From assembly GCF_900188005.1 (NCBI RefSeq), contig NZ_FZNR01000002.1:434001-498000 (forward strand): a stretch of 64,000 nt of DNA, in the 5' to 3' direction. The position numbers and the translations under genes were made by a program. Under the pieces are notes generated by a model that had not been told where the DNA came from, made no database searches, and was given only the letters and a program-made list of their open reading frames with translations. Positions 8,590 through 19,235 of the stretch are shown piece after piece (position 1 is the first letter of the stretch; the number at the start of each line of letters is the position of its first letter). This DNA is from Actinoplanes regularis. GTDB lineage: Bacteria; Actinomycetota; Actinomycetes; Mycobacteriales; Micromonosporaceae.

Positions 8590-8606
8590 AGACGGACGTA
8601 CGGTTT
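8590..8606. promoter_or_regulatory. Putative AcnR-type operator upstream of acn
   Basis: The 17-nt sequence here matches the sequence at 15544-15560 upstream of the AcnR-like regulator at 14 of 17 positions (consensus AGmCGkACGTACGGwTT). Extending left to 8588 gives CAAGAC-N3-CGTACGG, close to the AcnR consensus CAGNAC-N3-CGTACTG that I recall for Corynebacterium. It lies about 100 nt before the acn start. Confidence 0.55.
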
Positions 8607-8627
8607 ACCGAAGACGCACAACCGAGA

Positions 8628-8643
8628 GTTAGGCAAACCTAAC
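8628..8643. promoter_or_regulatory. Putative DtxR/IdeR-type iron box upstream of acn
   Basis: The inverted repeat GTTAGG-CAAA-CCTAAC lies about 65 nt upstream of the acn start. Its 14-nt core TTAGGCAAACCTAA differs at one position from the right 14 nt of the 19-nt IdeR/DmdR iron-box consensus (TTAGGTTAGGCTAACCTAA); the left five bases match poorly. This suggests iron control of aconitase. Confidence 0.45.
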
Positions 8644-8707
8644 CCGAAGGTCGCCCTTTCGGTGCGAAAGACTTGACTTCCAGTCGCTGGGTGTGAAGGA
8701 GATGACG

Positions 8708-11479
<2,772 letters not shown>

Positions 11480-11494
11480 TCTTCCGCAACGACG

Positions 11495-11523
11495 GAGGCC
11501 CCGCCTGGTTCAGGCGGGGCCTC
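11495..11523. terminator. Intrinsic-type terminator between acn and the convergent TPR gene
   Basis: A perfect 13-bp GC-rich stem (11495-11507 with 11511-11523) with a GTT loop lies 15 nt after the acn stop and ends just before the TPR gene's stop. The following sequence (TGTCTATTCC) is T-containing on the plus strand. Confidence 0.75.
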
Positions 11524-11526
11524 TGT

Positions 11527-12948
11527 CTATTCCAGCCTGGCCTGCAACTCCAGCGCCAGGTCGAGCCCCCGCGACCCGGCCGGTTCCCGGCCCTCGGCGG
11601 CCTCCCGGGACACCTCGACCGTCTCCGCCACCAGAGCGCGGGCCTCGTCCAGCCGGCCCGCGTTCTCCAGCCGGGCCACATGGTCGCGCAGAATGAAGGA
11701 GAACTTCACCACCGTCCCGGCCCGGTTCGCCGCCGCCGCCTCGCGGATCAGCACCAGCGCCTCGGCCGTGGCGTCGATCGCCTCGTCGAACCGGTCCAGC
11801 TCATCCAGCCTCCAGGCGAGCACGGCCAACGATTGCGCCAGCCCCGGCAGCGCGACGGCCCGGTTCACCCGCAGCAGTTCCCGCCGCAGCGCCACCGCCT
11901 CGAGCAGATGCGGCAGCGCCTCCGCCGGATCCTCGATCTGCCCGCCCAGGTCGCTCACCGCCTCGGCGAAAACCGCGCGGAACGCGTCGCGGTCCTGCTC
12001 CAGCATCTGCCGGTACCACCCGACGGCATCGGTGGTCGCCGTCACCGCTTCGGTCATGCGCCCCAGGATGGCAAGCCGACCGCCGTAGGCCCGCAGCGCC
12101 GCCGCCCGCCCCGCCGGCGACAGCCCGTCCAGGCTTGCAGCCTCGGCCGCGGCCGCCAGCGCCTCCTCCTCACGGCCCATCCGGCTCAGAACGATCGCGT
12201 AGTTGGTCAGTGCGGTCCCCAGTTTGTCCGGCAGCTTCTCGGCCAGGCGCCGGAAGAGCGCCACCGACTCGGCGCTGAACTCGATCGCGTCCGCCCACCG
12301 GCCGGCCGCGTACAGCCGATTGGCGTGGTTGTTCAGAGCCTGCCCGAACTGGAAGAGGCTCTTCCGATCAGCCCCGGCGGCCAGCACCCGCCACATCCCG
12401 ACCGCGCGCTCGCTCTGCGCCAGCGCCTCCTCGGGCTCGCCGACCTGGGCCAGCGCGTTGGCCAGCGTGACCAACACCCACGCGAGCACCGCGTCCGGCT
12501 GCACGATGTCGTCCGCCAGCGCCTCCCGGGCCGCCGCCAGCCCCTCCCTCACATGGCCCGCCACCAGCAACTGGTTGGCCAGCGAGGAGAGGGCGAGCAC
12601 CAGCGACCCGGTGCGCGCCGGATCGGCCCGGGCCACGGTCACCGCCTCTTCGGCGGCTGCCACCGCCTCAGCGTGCCGGGACATTTCCCGCAGGTACTCC
12701 GCCTGGGTGAGCAGCGCTCGTACCAGCCCCGGCTCGGCCCCCCGCACACCCGACGCGACCAGCGACCGCAACTCGGCCACCGCCGCCTCGCCGATCCGCT
12801 GCGCCGTCGCCCGATCGCCCCTGTCATGCGCGCGTTTCGCGTCGTCGACCGCTGCCAGCGCGCGCTGGGTCAGGCCGGCGCCGTCTCCGGTCGCCAGCCG
12901 CAGCCGTCGTATCCATCCCGTAGCCACACCGGGAAAATCTACGGTCAC
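11527..12948 (-). CDS. Tetratricopeptide-repeat protein
   Basis: A 473-residue all-helical protein built from about nine TPR-like units, for example LLTQAEYLREMSRHAEAVAA, LSSLANQLLVAGHVREGLAA and LANALAQVGEPEEALAQSE, with the small-large-small residue pattern of TPR helices. There is no signal peptide, membrane helix or catalytic domain. Similar TPR proteins in actinobacteria often accompany signalling or NTPase genes, but none is fused here. The partner is unknown. The GTG at 12948 is used; a second GTG 21 nt further in is possible. It converges on acn, separated by a terminator. Confidence 0.7.
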   Translation of the reverse strand: MTVDFPGVATGWIRRLRLATGDGAGLTQRALAAVDDAKRAHDRGDRATAQRIGEAAVAELRSLVASGVRGAEPGLVRALLTQAEYLREMSRHAEAVAAAEEAVTVARADPARTGSLVLALSSLANQLLVAGHVREGLAAAREALADDIVQPDAVLAWVLVTLANALAQVGEPEEALAQSERAVGMWRVLAAGADRKSLFQFGQALNNHANRLYAAGRWADAIEFSAESVALFRRLAEKLPDKLGTALTNYAIVLSRMGREEEALAAAAEAASLDGLSPAGRAAALRAYGGRLAILGRMTEAVTATTDAVGWYRQMLEQDRDAFRAVFAEAVSDLGGQIEDPAEALPHLLEAVALRRELLRVNRAVALPGLAQSLAVLAWRLDELDRFDEAIDATAEALVLIREAAAANRAGTVVKFSFILRDHVARLENAGRLDEARALVAETVEVSREAAEGREPAGSRGLDLALELQARLE

Positions 12949-13075
12949 CGATCAAGTCCGGCACGGCCCGGAGGCGGCGGTTGTCGCGGGGGACACCGGC
13001 AGCAGCGGAGTACGGCGACGTCAGACATGTAAGTGGTTGCCGGGCGAGGGGCGGCGTGGTGAATAAGCTTCGGGG

Positions 13076-13321
13076 ATGGATGACAACAGTGTGCTGACCC
13101 GAATTCGCGGCCTGGTCGAGGAGGAACACGAGCTGCGCCAGCAGCTGGGCCAGGGCGAGATCTCGTCCGCCGACGAGCACGCCCGCCTCAAGAGCCTCGA
13201 GGAGGCGCTTGACCAGTGCTGGGACCTGCTGCGCCGGCGCCGGGCCGCCCGCGACGTCGGCAACGACCCGGACGCCGAGCGGGCCCACAGCGTCAGCGAG
13301 GTGGAGAACTACATCCAGTGA
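13076..13321 (+). CDS. DUF2630 family protein
   Basis: An 81-residue, highly charged, helical protein. The sequence LTRIRGLVEEEHELRQQL and the ending RDVGNDPDAERAHSVSEVENYIQ match the DUF2630 family, which is widespread in actinobacteria and of unknown function. A TAAGCT hexamer ending 6 nt before the ATG (13065-13070) could be a -10 element, so the message may be leaderless. It stands between the TPR gene and the RIO kinase on the opposite strand. Confidence 0.8.
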   Translation: MDDNSVLTRIRGLVEEEHELRQQLGQGEISSADEHARLKSLEEALDQCWDLLRRRRAARDVGNDPDAERAHSVSEVENYIQ

Positions 13322-13485
13322 CCCGGTTCGCGGCCGCCATCTCGACGACGGCCGCGATCCGCATCGACCCGTTCCGGTCCCGCCTCAGCGGCCGGCCGGG
13401 CGGTTGTCGCGCGGGCGGCGGCAACCGCCCATCCGCGACGCCCGCGTGGGGATCGGGCGCGGCGGGCCGGGCCGGGGACGCCCGG

Positions 13486-14403
13486 TCACCGCAGCCCCGC
13501 CTCGAAGAGCAGGCGTTCGATCAGGCCCTCCGCGTCGATCGTGAGGCCGCGGGCCCGGAACCAGGTCGCCACGTTGGTGACGTCCCGCGCGATGAACTCG
13601 GCACCCCGCGGATTCGCGACCACGTCGACGATCTGCGGCAGGTCGATCAGGACCAGGCGCCCGTCCCGCACCAACGTGTTGTACGGCGACAGGTCACCGT
13701 GCGCCACCTGGGCCCGGGCCAGCACCGACAGCGCGTCGGTCATCTGCTCCCACAGGCTCTCCAGGTCGGCGTTGTCGGAGCGCACCTGGGCCAGCCGTGG
13801 CGCGGCTTCCCCGGTCTCCCAGTCACCGATGAACTCGAGCATCACCTCGGTGCCGCTCAGCTGCACCGGGTAGGGCACACAGACCAGCCCACTCTCCTGG
13901 CCGATCTCCCACAGCCGCCCGAGCGCGTCGAACTCGGCGGCCGCCCACTGCCCGGCGATCAGCTCCTTGCCGAACGAGGTGCGGTTCGTCATCGCCCGCA
14001 TCTCCCGGGACCGGCGCACCCGGCGGCCCTCGAGATAGCCGGCGTCACGGTGGAACATCCGGTGGTCGCCGTCCCGGTAACGCTTGGCGGCGATCATGCT
14101 GCTCTGCCCGGTCGCCGGAAGCCAGCGCCGGACCAGGAAGACGTCCGCTTCCTTGCCGGTCTTGAGGACACCCAGCTCGGTGTCGACCGCGCCGTGCTCC
14201 GTACGTACCCAATCGGGTCTCGGCTCCGGACCGTGCAGCGCACCGTCCCAGCTGGACCACTGGTCTCCGACCTCGGGCAGGTCGGGATCCTCACGCAGGG
14301 CCGGCTCCAGCCGGCCACGCTTCAGAAAATCGGGCTCGTCGTCGTCGAACTTGCGACGGCCGCGGCGCATGGTCGCCGGACCGTTGGAGTCGTGCTCTCG
14401 CAC
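13486..14403 (-). CDS. RIO-family serine protein kinase
   Basis: A 305-residue atypical kinase. RIO landmarks are all present: the P-loop-like GKEADVFLV (about residue 84), the lysine in AAKRYR, the catalytic loop HGDLSPYN (about 234) and the metal-binding LIDLPQ (about 254). RIO kinases autophosphorylate and in archaea and eukaryotes help ribosome maturation; the bacterial role is not established. The start is GTG at 14403, with GAGGAG 8 nt upstream. The N-terminal 60 residues are charged and probably flexible. It is a monocistronic gene. Confidence 0.85.
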   Translation of the reverse strand: MREHDSNGPATMRRGRRKFDDDEPDFLKRGRLEPALREDPDLPEVGDQWSSWDGALHGPEPRPDWVRTEHGAVDTELGVLKTGKEADVFLVRRWLPATGQSSMIAAKRYRDGDHRMFHRDAGYLEGRRVRRSREMRAMTNRTSFGKELIAGQWAAAEFDALGRLWEIGQESGLVCVPYPVQLSGTEVMLEFIGDWETGEAAPRLAQVRSDNADLESLWEQMTDALSVLARAQVAHGDLSPYNTLVRDGRLVLIDLPQIVDVVANPRGAEFIARDVTNVATWFRARGLTIDAEGLIERLLFEAGLR

Positions 14404-14783
14404 TGGAGGTTCTCCTCGGAGAAAGAAGTTTTCAGGGAAGCCGGAACAGCAGGCATCGCAAAGACAGCCATTTCTTGGCCACCCCCTTCTCTCTCCACCG
14501 GCGCGAAGCAGCCGGAACAGCACAGCAGCGCGGAACCCGCGTTGCGCGGACGACTCTTTCCTACCCCCACCCCAGCCGCAACCGATTTATCAGGACCACA
14601 CCGACGCGGGCAGCGGCCCCGCACAGCAACACGCCAACCAGCTACCGCGGCCGCCGCCTGCGGTTCGCGGGTGTGCATGTGACCCTGGAAGCTCAGCCTG
14701 CTGGCGCTGGTGGCGATCAGGCCGGCCCGCACACGAACATGTGGACCAGCCGGCCGGCACGTCAGCGATAGGGACGACGACGG
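14404..14783. other. Intergenic region (380 nt) between RIO kinase and HAD gene
   Basis: This precedes the RIO kinase (minus strand) and follows the HAD gene end, so it should hold the RIO promoter. No convincing coding frame was seen. Bases 14646-14671 (CCGCGGCCGCC...GGTTCGCGG) resemble the core of the 70-bp repeat at 37787-37979, suggesting a dispersed repeat fragment. Confidence 0.45.
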
Positions 14784-15431
14784 TCAGCGGGTGGCCATGA
14801 TCGCCGAGATGCCCTGGATGACATTCCCGGCGACCCGGGTCGGCGCGAACCGGGTGTCCACCCACTCCCGCCCCCGATGCAGCCACACACTCGGCAGACC
14901 CAGCGCCGCCGCGCCACCGATGTCGGCCTCCGGGCTGTCGCCGAGGACCCAGGCCCCGGCCAGACGCATACGAACCCGCTGAGCGGCGAGCGCGAAGATC
15001 CGCGGGTTGGGCTTACTGACCCCCGCCTGCTCCGAAATCACCCAATCGGCGACATAGCGGTCAAGGCCGGTGCGCCGGATGCGCCCCTCGGACTGCTCCG
15101 CGGCACCGTTCGTGACGACCACCGGAATGAGGCCGGCGTCGGCGGCGATCTCCAGCGCACAGCCGATCATCGGGTCGAGCCGCTCATGGGCGAGCGGGCC
15201 CTCGTAGAGCTCGTCGACGAGATCGATGGCAGGCACTCTTAGCTGGTAGCGGTCCCGGAGTTGGTCGGCGAGGTCCCACCGGGAGGTCAGGCCGTCAGCG
15301 TCCACGGCGACCAACCAGTCGAGATCGTCCTGAGGTGCGGCGATCTCGTCGAGGAAACCCTTAGCCCAAAGCCGGAACGCACCGCTGCGGTCGAGCAGGG
15401 TGTCGTCCAGAGCGAGGAAGACTAGAGGCAC
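14784..15431 (-). CDS. HAD-superfamily protein lacking the catalytic nucleophile Asp
   Basis: A 215-residue HAD-fold protein of the haloacid dehalogenase/phosphatase type. Motif I reads FLALDDTLLDR, where the family has D-x-D-x-T; the first, nucleophilic Asp is Ala (codon GCT). The later motifs look normal: VVVTNGA (motif II Thr), SKPNPRIF (motif III Lys) and VLGDSPEADIGGA (motif IV). An Ala nucleophile should abolish phosphoaspartate formation, so this is either a non-catalytic binding protein, a recent mutation or a sequence error. It starts at GTG 15431. It is divergent from the AcnR-like regulator. Confidence 0.75.
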   Translation of the reverse strand: MPLVFLALDDTLLDRSGAFRLWAKGFLDEIAAPQDDLDWLVAVDADGLTSRWDLADQLRDRYQLRVPAIDLVDELYEGPLAHERLDPMIGCALEIAADAGLIPVVVTNGAAEQSEGRIRRTGLDRYVADWVISEQAGVSKPNPRIFALAAQRVRMRLAGAWVLGDSPEADIGGAAALGLPSVWLHRGREWVDTRFAPTRVAGNVIQGISAIMATR

Positions 15432-15543
15432 GCGCGCACTTTACGTGAGCACCGGCCAAAGCGAACAGTCCAGGACTGTAAACAAAGCGCAGTTCCCTTG
15501 ACGAAATTCGCATCATCCGATCGAGGGACGCGAGACGCTAAAA

Positions 15544-15560
15544 AGCCGTACGTACGGATT
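15544..15560. promoter_or_regulatory. Putative AcnR-type operator upstream of the TetR regulator
   Basis: This contains the perfect 12-bp palindrome CCGTACGTACGG (15546-15557), 36 nt before the regulator's start. The 17-nt block shares 14 positions with the block at 8590-8606 before acn, which supports autoregulation plus control of acn by the same protein. Confidence 0.55.
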
Positions 15561-15595
15561 GCAAGACTGCGGGGCCACATGAAACGATCAGCGGC

Positions 15596-16174
15596 GTGCC
15601 CAGGGTTAGCCAGGACCAGCTCGACGCTCGCCGCCACGAGATCCTCAACGCGGCGCGAGGCTGTTTCGCGCGGTTCGGCTACGAGGGCGCCACGGTCCGC
15701 CGCCTGGAAGAGGCGACGGGCATGTCCCGCGGCGCGATTTTCCACCATTTTCGCGACAAGGAGTCGCTGTTCCTGGCGGTCGCCGAGGACGACGCGGTCA
15801 ACATGGTCGAGACCGTCGCCCGCAACGGCCTCGTCCAGGTGATGCGCGACCTGCTGGAGCTCGCCGGCACCAGCGACGGTGACACGGCCGGTTGGCTCGG
15901 CACCCAGCTCGAGGTCTCGCACCGCCTGCGCACCGACCCGGCCTTCGCCAAGCGGTGGGCGCAACGCTCGGCCGCGATCGCCGACGCCACCCGGGAGCGC
16001 CTGCAGCGCCAGGGAGAGGCCGGCGTCCTGCGCCAGGACGTGCCCGTCGACGTGCTGACGCAGTTCCTGGAGCTGGCCTACGACGGCCTGGTCCTGCACC
16101 TGGCCACCGGCCGTCCCCCCGGCGACCTGGCCCGGGTCCTGGATCTGGTCGAGGACGCCGTTCGCCGGCACTGA
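15596..16174 (+). CDS. acnR: TetR-family regulator, probable aconitase repressor AcnR
   Basis: A 192-residue TetR-type repressor. The N-terminal HTH (about residues 25-55: GATVRRLEEATGMSRGAIFHHF) and the start MPRVSQDQLDARRHEIL closely resemble the mycobacterial and corynebacterial AcnR proteins encoded beside acn, including the effector-domain segment with LGTQLEVSHRLRTDP. AcnR represses aconitase and in Corynebacterium responds to citrate. Here it is about 4 kb from acn instead of adjacent. A palindrome at 15546-15557 precedes it and a related site precedes acn. The GTG at 15596 is the only sensible start. The next gene, an SDR, follows closely and may be co-transcribed. Confidence 0.8.
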   Translation: MPRVSQDQLDARRHEILNAARGCFARFGYEGATVRRLEEATGMSRGAIFHHFRDKESLFLAVAEDDAVNMVETVARNGLVQVMRDLLELAGTSDGDTAGWLGTQLEVSHRLRTDPAFAKRWAQRSAAIADATRERLQRQGEAGVLRQDVPVDVLTQFLELAYDGLVLHLATGRPPGDLARVLDLVEDAVRRH

Positions 16175-16212
16175 GCCGCCGCCGGCCGCCGGCTGATGAA
16201 ATGATGTCCCAC

Positions 16213-16971
16213 ATGGATCTGGGGCTGGCTGATCGCGTCTTCATCCTCACCGGCGCCTCGCGCGGGCTGGGTTTCGCCACCGCGCAGGCGCTCGTCGCGG
16301 ACGGCGCCCGGGTGGTGATCTCCTCGCGGGACGAGGAGAAGGTCGCCGACGCGGTGGCCGAGCTGGGTGCCGGGCACGCGGTCGGGCTGACCGCCGACCT
16401 GGCCGACCCGGGCACGCCACGTGAGCTGGTGGACCTGGCGACAGAGCGGTTCGGCCGGCTCGACGGCGCCCTGATCTCGGTGGGCGGTCCGGCCCCGGGG
16501 ACCGCCGGCGGCATGAGCGACGACCAGTGGCGCGGTGCGTTCGAGACGGTCTTCCTCGGTTCGGTCCGGGCCGCGCGCACCTTCGCGGCGGCATTGCCCG
16601 AGGGCGGCGCGATCGGCCTGGTGCTCTCCACCTCGGTGAAGACGCCGCTCGCCGGGCTCGGTCTGTCGAACGGGCTCCGGCCCGGCCTGGCCATGGTCGC
16701 CAAGGACATGGCCGACGAGTACGGGCCGCGCGGCATCCGGGTGCTGGGCATCCTGCCCGGCCGGTTCATGACCGACCGCAACCGGGAGCTGTTCCAGAAC
16801 ACCGGCGATCCGGCGACCGCGGCGGCCGAGGCGGCGGCGGCGATCCCGGTGCGCCGGATCGGGGAGGCGCCGGAGTTCGGCCGGGTGGCGGCGTTCCTGC
16901 TCTCCCCGGCGGCCGGCTATGTGACCGGTTGTGTGGTCCCGGTCGACGGCGGTGCGATGCGCACGCTGTGA
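16213..16971 (+). CDS. SDR-family oxidoreductase with non-canonical active site
   Basis: A 252-residue Rossmann-fold SDR. The cofactor loop TGASRGLG (about residues 14-21) and the C-terminal VTGCVVPVDGG are classical. The catalytic Ser region is LSTSVKTP, but the usual Tyr-x3-Lys is replaced: the equivalent segment reads GLSNGLRPGL. Similar LSN-x2-R-P sequences occur in a recognised SDR subgroup, so this is probably not simple decay. Substrate and redox activity are unknown. ATG codons at 16201 and 16204 are in-frame alternatives. It lies 38 nt after the TetR gene, with which it may form an operon. Confidence 0.75.
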   Translation: MDLGLADRVFILTGASRGLGFATAQALVADGARVVISSRDEEKVADAVAELGAGHAVGLTADLADPGTPRELVDLATERFGRLDGALISVGGPAPGTAGGMSDDQWRGAFETVFLGSVRAARTFAAALPEGGAIGLVLSTSVKTPLAGLGLSNGLRPGLAMVAKDMADEYGPRGIRVLGILPGRFMTDRNRELFQNTGDPATAAAEAAAAIPVRRIGEAPEFGRVAAFLLSPAAGYVTGCVVPVDGGAMRTL

Positions 16972-16981
16972 TCGCGTCCCC

Positions 16982-17218
16982 TCAGCGCCCCGGGCGAGCA
17001 GTCCAGTCAGGAGTCTCGTCACCGGGACGGGGTGGCAGCACCCGCTGCTCTTGGATCACCGACTCCCGCCGGAACCGCTCGGCCGACGGATGCCACGCCT
17101 CGTCGATCGGCCCCATGATCCCTCCGCCGATACCCTTGCGCCGCACCCAGCCGCCGAACCGCGCGAACGTCCAGAGCACCGCCGCGAACACCACCGCGAA
17201 GACCAGGAGACCCGTCAC
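16982..17218 (-). CDS. Small single-span membrane protein
   Basis: A 78-residue protein with one N-terminal transmembrane helix (TGLLVFAVVFAAVLWTFARF, about residues 2-21) and a charged cytoplasmic tail containing two basic clusters. It is not recognised as a named family. Its GTG start overlaps the stop of the ABC exporter gene (GTGA, 17215-17218), so translation is coupled and a role next to the exporter is plausible. Confidence 0.65.
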   Translation of the reverse strand: MTGLLVFAVVFAAVLWTFARFGGWVRRKGIGGGIMGPIDEAWHPSAERFRRESVIQEQRVLPPRPGDETPDWTARPGR

Positions 17219-19143
17219 GGCTCCACGGTAGTCGCCGGCACAGTGATGATCTCAACCGCTTCCTCGGGGTACGGCGTGGCGGCCGCGGCGAACTGGGTGC
17301 GGTAGAGGTCCGCGTAGAGCCCACCGGCGGCGACCAGGACGTCGTGGGTGCCGCGCTCGACGACCTTCCCCCGGTCCAGCACCACGATCAGGTCGGCGCT
17401 CCGGATCGTGGAGAGCCGGTGGGCGATGACCAGCGCGGTCCTGTTCCGCAACGCCTCGGTCAGGGCCCGCTGCACGGCCGCCTCGGACTCGCTGTCCAGA
17501 TGGGCGGTGGCCTCGTCGAGAATCACGATCGACGGCTGTTTGAGCAGCAGCCGGGCGATCGCGATGCGCTGCTTCTCGCCGCCGGAGAAACGGTAGCCGC
17601 GCTCCCCCACCACGGTCTCCAGCCCGTCCGGCAGCGACCGGACCAGGTCGCCGACCTGGGCGCCGTCCAGGGCGGCCCACATCTCGTCCTCGGTCGCGCC
17701 CGGCCGGGCGTACCGCAGGTTCTCCGCGATCGTCTCGTGGAAGAGGTGCGAGTCCTGGGTGACCACACCGACCGTGTCACGCAGCGAGTCGAGGGTCGCG
17801 TCGCGCACGTCGACGCCGCCGACCAGGACCGCGCCGCCGGTCACGTCGTAGACCCGGGAGACCAGCATCGAGGTGGTCGACTTGCCGGCGCCGGACGGGC
17901 CGACCAGCGCGACCAGCTGCCCCGGCTCGACGGTGAAGTCGATGCCGTGCAGGACCGGCGTGTTCTCCGTCCGGTCCAGCGTCGCGACGTCCTCCAGGGT
18001 GGCGAGGGAGACCTCGGCGGCGCTCGGGTAGCGGAACCGGACGTCACGGAACTCGATCCGGCCGGAACCCGCCGGGATCGGTGCCGCGTCCGGCTTCTCG
18101 GCGATCCCCGGCTCGAGGTCGAGCACCTCGAAGACCCGGTCGAACGAGACCAGCGCGCTCATCACGTCCACCCGGACGTTGCTGAGTGCGGTGAGCGGGC
18201 CGTAAAGCCGGGTGAGCAGCAGGGCCAGGGTGACCACGGTGCCGGCCGAGACCTGGCCGTGAACGGCGAGCCAGCCGCCCAGGCCGTACGTAAGCGCCTG
18301 CGCCAGCGAGGCCACCAGCAACATGGCGACGAAGAAGGTGCGGGAGTACATCGCCTGCTGGACCCCGATGTCGCGGACCCGCTCGGCGCGCTCGCCGAAC
18401 CGGGCGGCCTCGCTGTCGGGGCGCCCGAAGAGCTTGACCAGCAGCGCGCCGGAGACGTTGAACCGCTCGGTCATGGTCGCGTTCATCTTGGCGTCGAGGT
18501 TGTACGACTCCCGGGTGATCTCGGCGAGCCGCCGGCCGACCCGTCGCGCCGGGATGATGAAGACCGGGAGGAGCGCCAGCGACAGCACGGTGATCGGCCA
18601 GGACAGGCTGAACATCACCGCCGCGGTGAGCACCAGCTGGATGACGTTGCTGAGCACGCCGGAGAGGGTCGAGGTGAACGCCCGCTGGGCCCCGATCACG
18701 TCGTTGTTGAGCCGGCTGACCAGGGCGCCGGTCTGGGTGCGGGTGAAGAACTGCAGCGGCATGCGCTGGACGTGGTCGTACACCCGGGTCCGCAGGCTGA
18801 GGATGATGCCCTCACCGATACGCGCCGAGTACCACCGCTGAGCCAGCGAGAGCAGTGCGTCGACGACGGCCAGGCCGGCGATCAGCAGGGCGATCCGGAC
18901 CACGGTGGTGGCCGCGCCGGGCCCGCCACCGGTGATCGCGTTGATCACGTGACCGGCCAGCAGCGGGGTGGCCACGCCGATTCCGGCGTCGACCACCACG
19001 GCGAGCAGGAACACCGCGATGTCCCGGCGGTAGGGCTCGGCGAACCGCAGGATCCGCCGCATGGTGCCGGGCGTCACCTGGTGTGCCGCGACCCGCTCCG
19101 CGCTCTGGATCGAGCGCAGCATGTTCCAGCTGGTCATGCTCAT
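17215..19143 (-). CDS. ABC exporter, fused TMD-NBD (multidrug/lipid type)
   Basis: A 642-residue half-transporter. The six-helix ABC-exporter membrane domain (about residues 35-330) is followed by the ATPase domain with Walker A GPSGAGKST (about 417), signature FSGGEKQRIAIARL (about 521), Walker B IVILDEATAHLDS and the switch IAHRLS. It should work as a homodimer or pair with a second half. The N-terminus (MSMTSWNMLRSI) is usual for this class. The start ATG at 19143 has GGGAGGTG 4 nt upstream, and that ribosome site is one arm of a long leader hairpin. The substrate is unknown. A small membrane protein is coupled downstream. Confidence 0.85.
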   Translation of the reverse strand: MSMTSWNMLRSIQSAERVAAHQVTPGTMRRILRFAEPYRRDIAVFLLAVVVDAGIGVATPLLAGHVINAITGGGPGAATTVVRIALLIAGLAVVDALLSLAQRWYSARIGEGIILSLRTRVYDHVQRMPLQFFTRTQTGALVSRLNNDVIGAQRAFTSTLSGVLSNVIQLVLTAAVMFSLSWPITVLSLALLPVFIIPARRVGRRLAEITRESYNLDAKMNATMTERFNVSGALLVKLFGRPDSEAARFGERAERVRDIGVQQAMYSRTFFVAMLLVASLAQALTYGLGGWLAVHGQVSAGTVVTLALLLTRLYGPLTALSNVRVDVMSALVSFDRVFEVLDLEPGIAEKPDAAPIPAGSGRIEFRDVRFRYPSAAEVSLATLEDVATLDRTENTPVLHGIDFTVEPGQLVALVGPSGAGKSTTSMLVSRVYDVTGGAVLVGGVDVRDATLDSLRDTVGVVTQDSHLFHETIAENLRYARPGATEDEMWAALDGAQVGDLVRSLPDGLETVVGERGYRFSGGEKQRIAIARLLLKQPSIVILDEATAHLDSESEAAVQRALTEALRNRTALVIAHRLSTIRSADLIVVLDRGKVVERGTHDVLVAAGGLYADLYRTQFAAAATPYPEEAVEIITVPATTVEP

Positions 19144-19147
19144 TCGT

Positions 19148-19188
19148 CACCTCCCGGGCGTCGAGCGACTACGACAACCCGGGAGGTG
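19148..19188 (-). promoter_or_regulatory. Leader hairpin that pairs the Shine-Dalgarno of the ABC exporter
   Basis: A perfect 11-bp stem pairs CACCTCCCGGG (first in the minus-strand RNA, 19188-19178) with CCCGGGAGGTG (19158-19148), which contains the ribosome-binding site 4 nt before the ATG. The 19-nt loop can form a further GTCG/CGAC stem. In the folded state the site would be blocked, suggesting RNA-level control. A protein-binding inverted repeat is the alternative reading. Confidence 0.5.
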
Positions 19189-19208
19189 CGGCCGCTATTC
19201 CTCGGCGC

Positions 19209-19235
19209 GGACCGTTTCGCTGCCCGAAACGGTCC
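19209..19235 (-). terminator. Hairpin immediately after the crotonase stop codon
   Basis: A perfect 11-bp stem (19209-19219 with 19225-19235) with a 5-nt loop begins at the base after the stop of the enoyl-CoA hydratase gene. It lacks a U-run, but its position fits a terminator that separates it from the exporter gene downstream. Confidence 0.55.
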
